Assembly: GCA_009927575.1 (NCBI GenBank) | Contig: RFMS01000080.1 | Span: forward strand, 1 to 44,493 | Source of the DNA: Actinomycetota bacterium | GTDB lineage: Bacteria > Actinomycetota > Actinomycetes > Nanopelagicales > Nanopelagicaceae | DNA: 44,493 nt | Direction of reading: 5' to 3' | Part shown: positions 41,804 to 44,493 of the stretch, one piece after another | Layout of the letters: the number at the start of each line of letters is the position of its first letter | Position numbering within the stretch: the first letter of the stretch is position 1 | Translations under genes and position numbers: made by a program | Notes under the pieces: model-generated | Told to the model about the DNA's origin: nothing | What the model saw: only the letters and a program-made list of their open reading frames with translations | The model's database searches: none

Positions 41804-42945
41804 ACAAGCTCCTTAATCTGATCTGAGAAACTCTGCACGATGATCTCTGACGCTCGAGAGATTGATTCATCTGCCGTAGTCGCATGATCAGCAATCACAC
41901 ACACCTTCTTTACTGCTCTCTGCTGGGCAAGAAAGTCCCGCTCAGATTCAGCAATGGATCCGACGATAACGGCACACTCCGCGCCATGTTTCTCCGCTAA
42001 TTGAATTGTTGGCATGACGATTTTCTTATCTCGCGATGTTCTATCAAACCTACCTTCACCAGTGAAGAGTAGATCGCTCGGCAAAATTGAATTCGCTAGG
42101 CCAGTCTCGTGGCTAAAGAAATCGAAGCCATTGGTGAATTTCGAAGAAAAGAGCGCTGAGAATGGCGAAGTAACCCCACCAGCAGCTCCAGTTCCAGCTT
42201 TGTGTGGATCAAATGAAGGATTGATTCCTTGCAATAGAGCTGCCCATTTCCGCAAGGTTCGCTCGGCAAAGTAGCGACCTAATTTTCCCAAGCCTTTCTG
42301 CTCAGCAAATAAGTTGATGCAATTTTCTTTTCCAGTGAGAGTTGCATGAGTGTCATGCACCATCGTGAAAGTGATTGTCGAATAAAGATCTCGAACGCGA
42401 GTGACATCGTCACCATTAATAGATGCCGCGTGTTTTAGTCCGGATAAGCCAAACTTTACAATTCGATTTTTCTTATCTAAGACACGAATTCCCAGCCCTT
42501 GAAGCACGCCAAGTCCTCCGTCATTACTTGCGCTTCCGCCAGAGAAAAGGAGAATTTCTCTCGCCCCACGTTTTCGAAGCGCTTCAAGAGTCTGTCCGAT
42601 ACCAAGTGTTGTTGAGTGAAGTGGATTAGGTCCACGCGTTAACCATTTAACGCCACAAATCTCCGCTAATTCAATCGCGTAAATTGGTTGATCCACTTGT
42701 TGGGCAACCCGTGCTTTCTTAGTAGAACCTAATGTGTCGGCAGCGACAACTTCTATTGGAGTCCAGCCCAACGCAAAGAGCGCATCTAGCGATCCTTCGC
42801 CGCCATCGGCAATGACGTATTCATGGATATCAACTGTCGAGGGAAGTATTCCTTTTAATACGCTATTTATTTCTTTTTGAGTAAGTGAACCGCGAAATTT
42901 ATCGAAAGCGAGGTGAACCCTGCGCTTTCCGTCTACTGAATTCAT
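41800..42945 (-). CDS. Glycerate 2-kinase (GlxK/GarK family)
   Basis: LAFDKFRGSLTQKEIN, VIADGGEGSLDAL, LLFSGGSASNDGGLGVLQGLG, LLFTGEGRFDRTS. Confidence 0.9.
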   Translation of the reverse strand: MNSVDGKRRVHLAFDKFRGSLTQKEINSVLKGILPSTVDIHEYVIADGGEGSLDALFALGWTPIEVVAADTLGSTKKARVAQQVDQPIYAIELAEICGVKWLTRGPNPLHSTTLGIGQTLEALRKRGAREILLFSGGSASNDGGLGVLQGLGIRVLDKKNRIVKFGLSGLKHAASINGDDVTRVRDLYSTITFTMVHDTHATLTGKENCINLFAEQKGLGKLGRYFAERTLRKWAALLQGINPSFDPHKAGTGAAGGVTSPFSALFSSKFTNGFDFFSHETGLANSILPSDLLFTGEGRFDRTSRDKKIVMPTIQLAEKHGAECAVIVGSIAESERDFLAQQRAVKKVCVIADHATTADESISRASEIIVQSFSDQIKELV

Positions 42946-42956
42946 ACAGAGTATTA

Positions 42957-43720
42957 CTAAAGATGTGATCCAGGAATTGAAGCAATAAGTTTCTGTGTGT
43001 AGGAATTCTTTGGTGCTTTAAAGATTTGTTGCGTTGATCCGGATTCAACAAATACCCACTTTCCATCACATACGTTTCATCGGTGAGATAGCGGATAACT
43101 CCTAAATCGTGCGAGACAAGAACGACAGAGAGCCCTTCAGCAATAAGCTCGCTGAATAGTTCAAGAAGCTGAGATTGCGCACTTTGATCGATCGCTGAAG
43201 TTGGTTCGTCAGCAACAAGGATTTTTGGCTGTGCGGCTAACGCGCGAGCAACTGACGCTCGTTGTCGCTGTCCACCAGAAAGTGAGCTTGGATATTTATT
43301 GGCGTCTAGTTGGGAAATACCCATTCGGGCCAATAGTTTCGCGGCGATTTCTCGCGCTTCAGATTTATTTGACGTCTGGTGTTGCTGCACCGCTTCGGAA
43401 ACTGCATTAATAATTCGTTGGCGAGGATTAAGGCTTGAATAAGGATCCTGAAAGACCATCTGAACTGCTTTACGGAGTTCACCTTTGTAGGTTTCGCTTC
43501 CTTCTTGAATGTTTTTACCGAGGTAGTAGACCTCACCGGAAGTTGGTAATTGAAGTCCAGTGAGAACGCGAGCAAAGGTTGATTTACCACTACCTGACTC
43601 ACCGACAATTCCTACAACTTTTCCTTGGGGGAGTATGAAATCCACGTTCTTAACAGCATGAATTTCACTGCCATAGGAATTGAAAACTACAGAGACGTTT
43701 TTTGCTTCGAGAAGATTCAC
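42957..43720 (-). pseudogene. Oligopeptide-type ABC transporter ATP-binding protein (OppF-like) with apparent C-terminal frameshift
   Basis: GESGSGKSTFARVLTGL, LSGGQRQRASVARAL, ILVADEPTSAIDQS; adding one T at ~43050 gives FVESGSTQQIFKAPKNSYTQKLIASIPGSHL* ending at 42957. Confidence 0.85.
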
Positions 43721-44493
43721 TAGTAAATCTCCTTATGACGGATACACGCAGTTTGGCGAGTAGGAGAGAGGGTGAGAAGTGGAACGTCGGTTGCCGAAGT
43801 ACATTCGGGTTTCACAAAGTCACAGCGAAGCGCGAAGCGACAACCGGTTGGCCAAGCGCCAACAGCAGGTGGTTGACCCTTAATTGTTCGCAATTTTCCT
43901 CGTGGCTCTACTAAGTCGATCCGTGATTCATAGAGAGCGCGGGTATACGGATGACGAGAATCCTCAATTTCACCGGAAGGAAGTTTTTCCACGGTTGCGC
44001 CAGCATGCATCACAACAATCTCATCGCAGACTGCGTTAATTAATTGCAGATCATGCGAGATAAGAACTATGGAGGTATTAAATTCATCGCGAATGCGCTT
44101 GAGAAGATCCATGATTTCGGCTTGAACTGTGACATCAAGACCAGTGGTGGGCTCATCTGCAACGACGAGTTGAGGATTCTGGGCGATTGCGCAGGCAATC
44201 ATCACGCGTTGCTTCATACCGCCAGAAAGTTCATTTGGGTATTGCTTGAGAACTACTTCTGGTCGTCGAATCTGCACGATATTTAACAGCTCAATTGCGC
44301 GCTCACGAATATCGGTTTTCGCCATCTTTTGCCCTTGTGAAATCGCTTCACCAAGTTGCGCACCAATTGTCATCACTGGGTTAGGTCCAGCAAGCGCAGA
44401 TTGTGGAATGTAACCAATTCGCTTTCCACGAATCTCTGCCCACTCCTTGTTTGAGGCGTTCACTAAATCGATGCCATCGAAAGTCAATTGGCC
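43720..44493 (-). CDS. Oligopeptide-type ABC transporter ATP-binding protein (OppD-like), 5' end beyond window
   Basis: IGYIPQSALAGPNPVMTIGAQLGEAI, LSGGMKQRVMIACAIAQNPQLVVADEPTTGLDVTVQAEIMDLL, C-terminal Cys-containing oligopeptide domain. Confidence 0.9.
   Translation of the reverse strand, partial: GQLTFDGIDLVNASNKEWAEIRGKRIGYIPQSALAGPNPVMTIGAQLGEAISQGQKMAKTDIRERAIELLNIVQIRRPEVVLKQYPNELSGGMKQRVMIACAIAQNPQLVVADEPTTGLDVTVQAEIMDLLKRIRDEFNTSIVLISHDLQLINAVCDEIVVMHAGATVEKLPSGEIEDSRHPYTRALYESRIDLVEPRGKLRTIKGQPPAVGAWPTGCRFALRCDFVKPECTSATDVPLLTLSPTRQTACIRHKEIY

Overview
The window looks like an ordinary chromosomal segment of an actinobacterium; the WhiB-family regulator at the left edge is the main lineage marker. 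I found about 35 protein-coding genes. I saw no rRNA or tRNA genes, no CRISPR array, and no transposase, integrase or phage gene. From left to right it contains: whiB, msrA/msrB and housekeeping genes; a LacI-type regulator and an aminotransferase; an inositol-catabolism-like region (Gfo/Idh/MocA oxidoreductase, glycosidase, two IolE-like TIM barrels, iolC-iolB-iolD, a ROK/PPGK-like kinase); an ABC transporter operon ending in an unusual GDPD-inositol monophosphatase fusion gene; a giant (~2.7k aa) repetitive Ig/MBG-type surface protein with an OmpA-like C-terminus; argG and trhO; an ABC-2 exporter; a ribokinase-like gene; a second sugar ABC operon with an UlaG-like lactonase; and a hydroxyacid dehydrogenase/glycerate kinase/Opp-type ABC cluster. 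The strongest leads are: (1) the GDPD-IMPase fusion at the end of a transporter operon next to iol genes, which suggests glycerophosphoinositol or phosphoinositol salvage; (2) a 15-bp hairpin that buries the Shine-Dalgarno of a sugar-permease gene and puts its TTG start in the loop; (3) a recurrent -10-like TAnnnT box exactly 6-7 nt before many start codons, a leaderless-transcript signature; (4) an exact 501-nt A-B-A'-B' super-repeat in the giant surface protein. At least eight apparent frameshifts break otherwise conserved genes, including argG. These are more likely sequence errors than biology, and any annotation of this window should allow for them.
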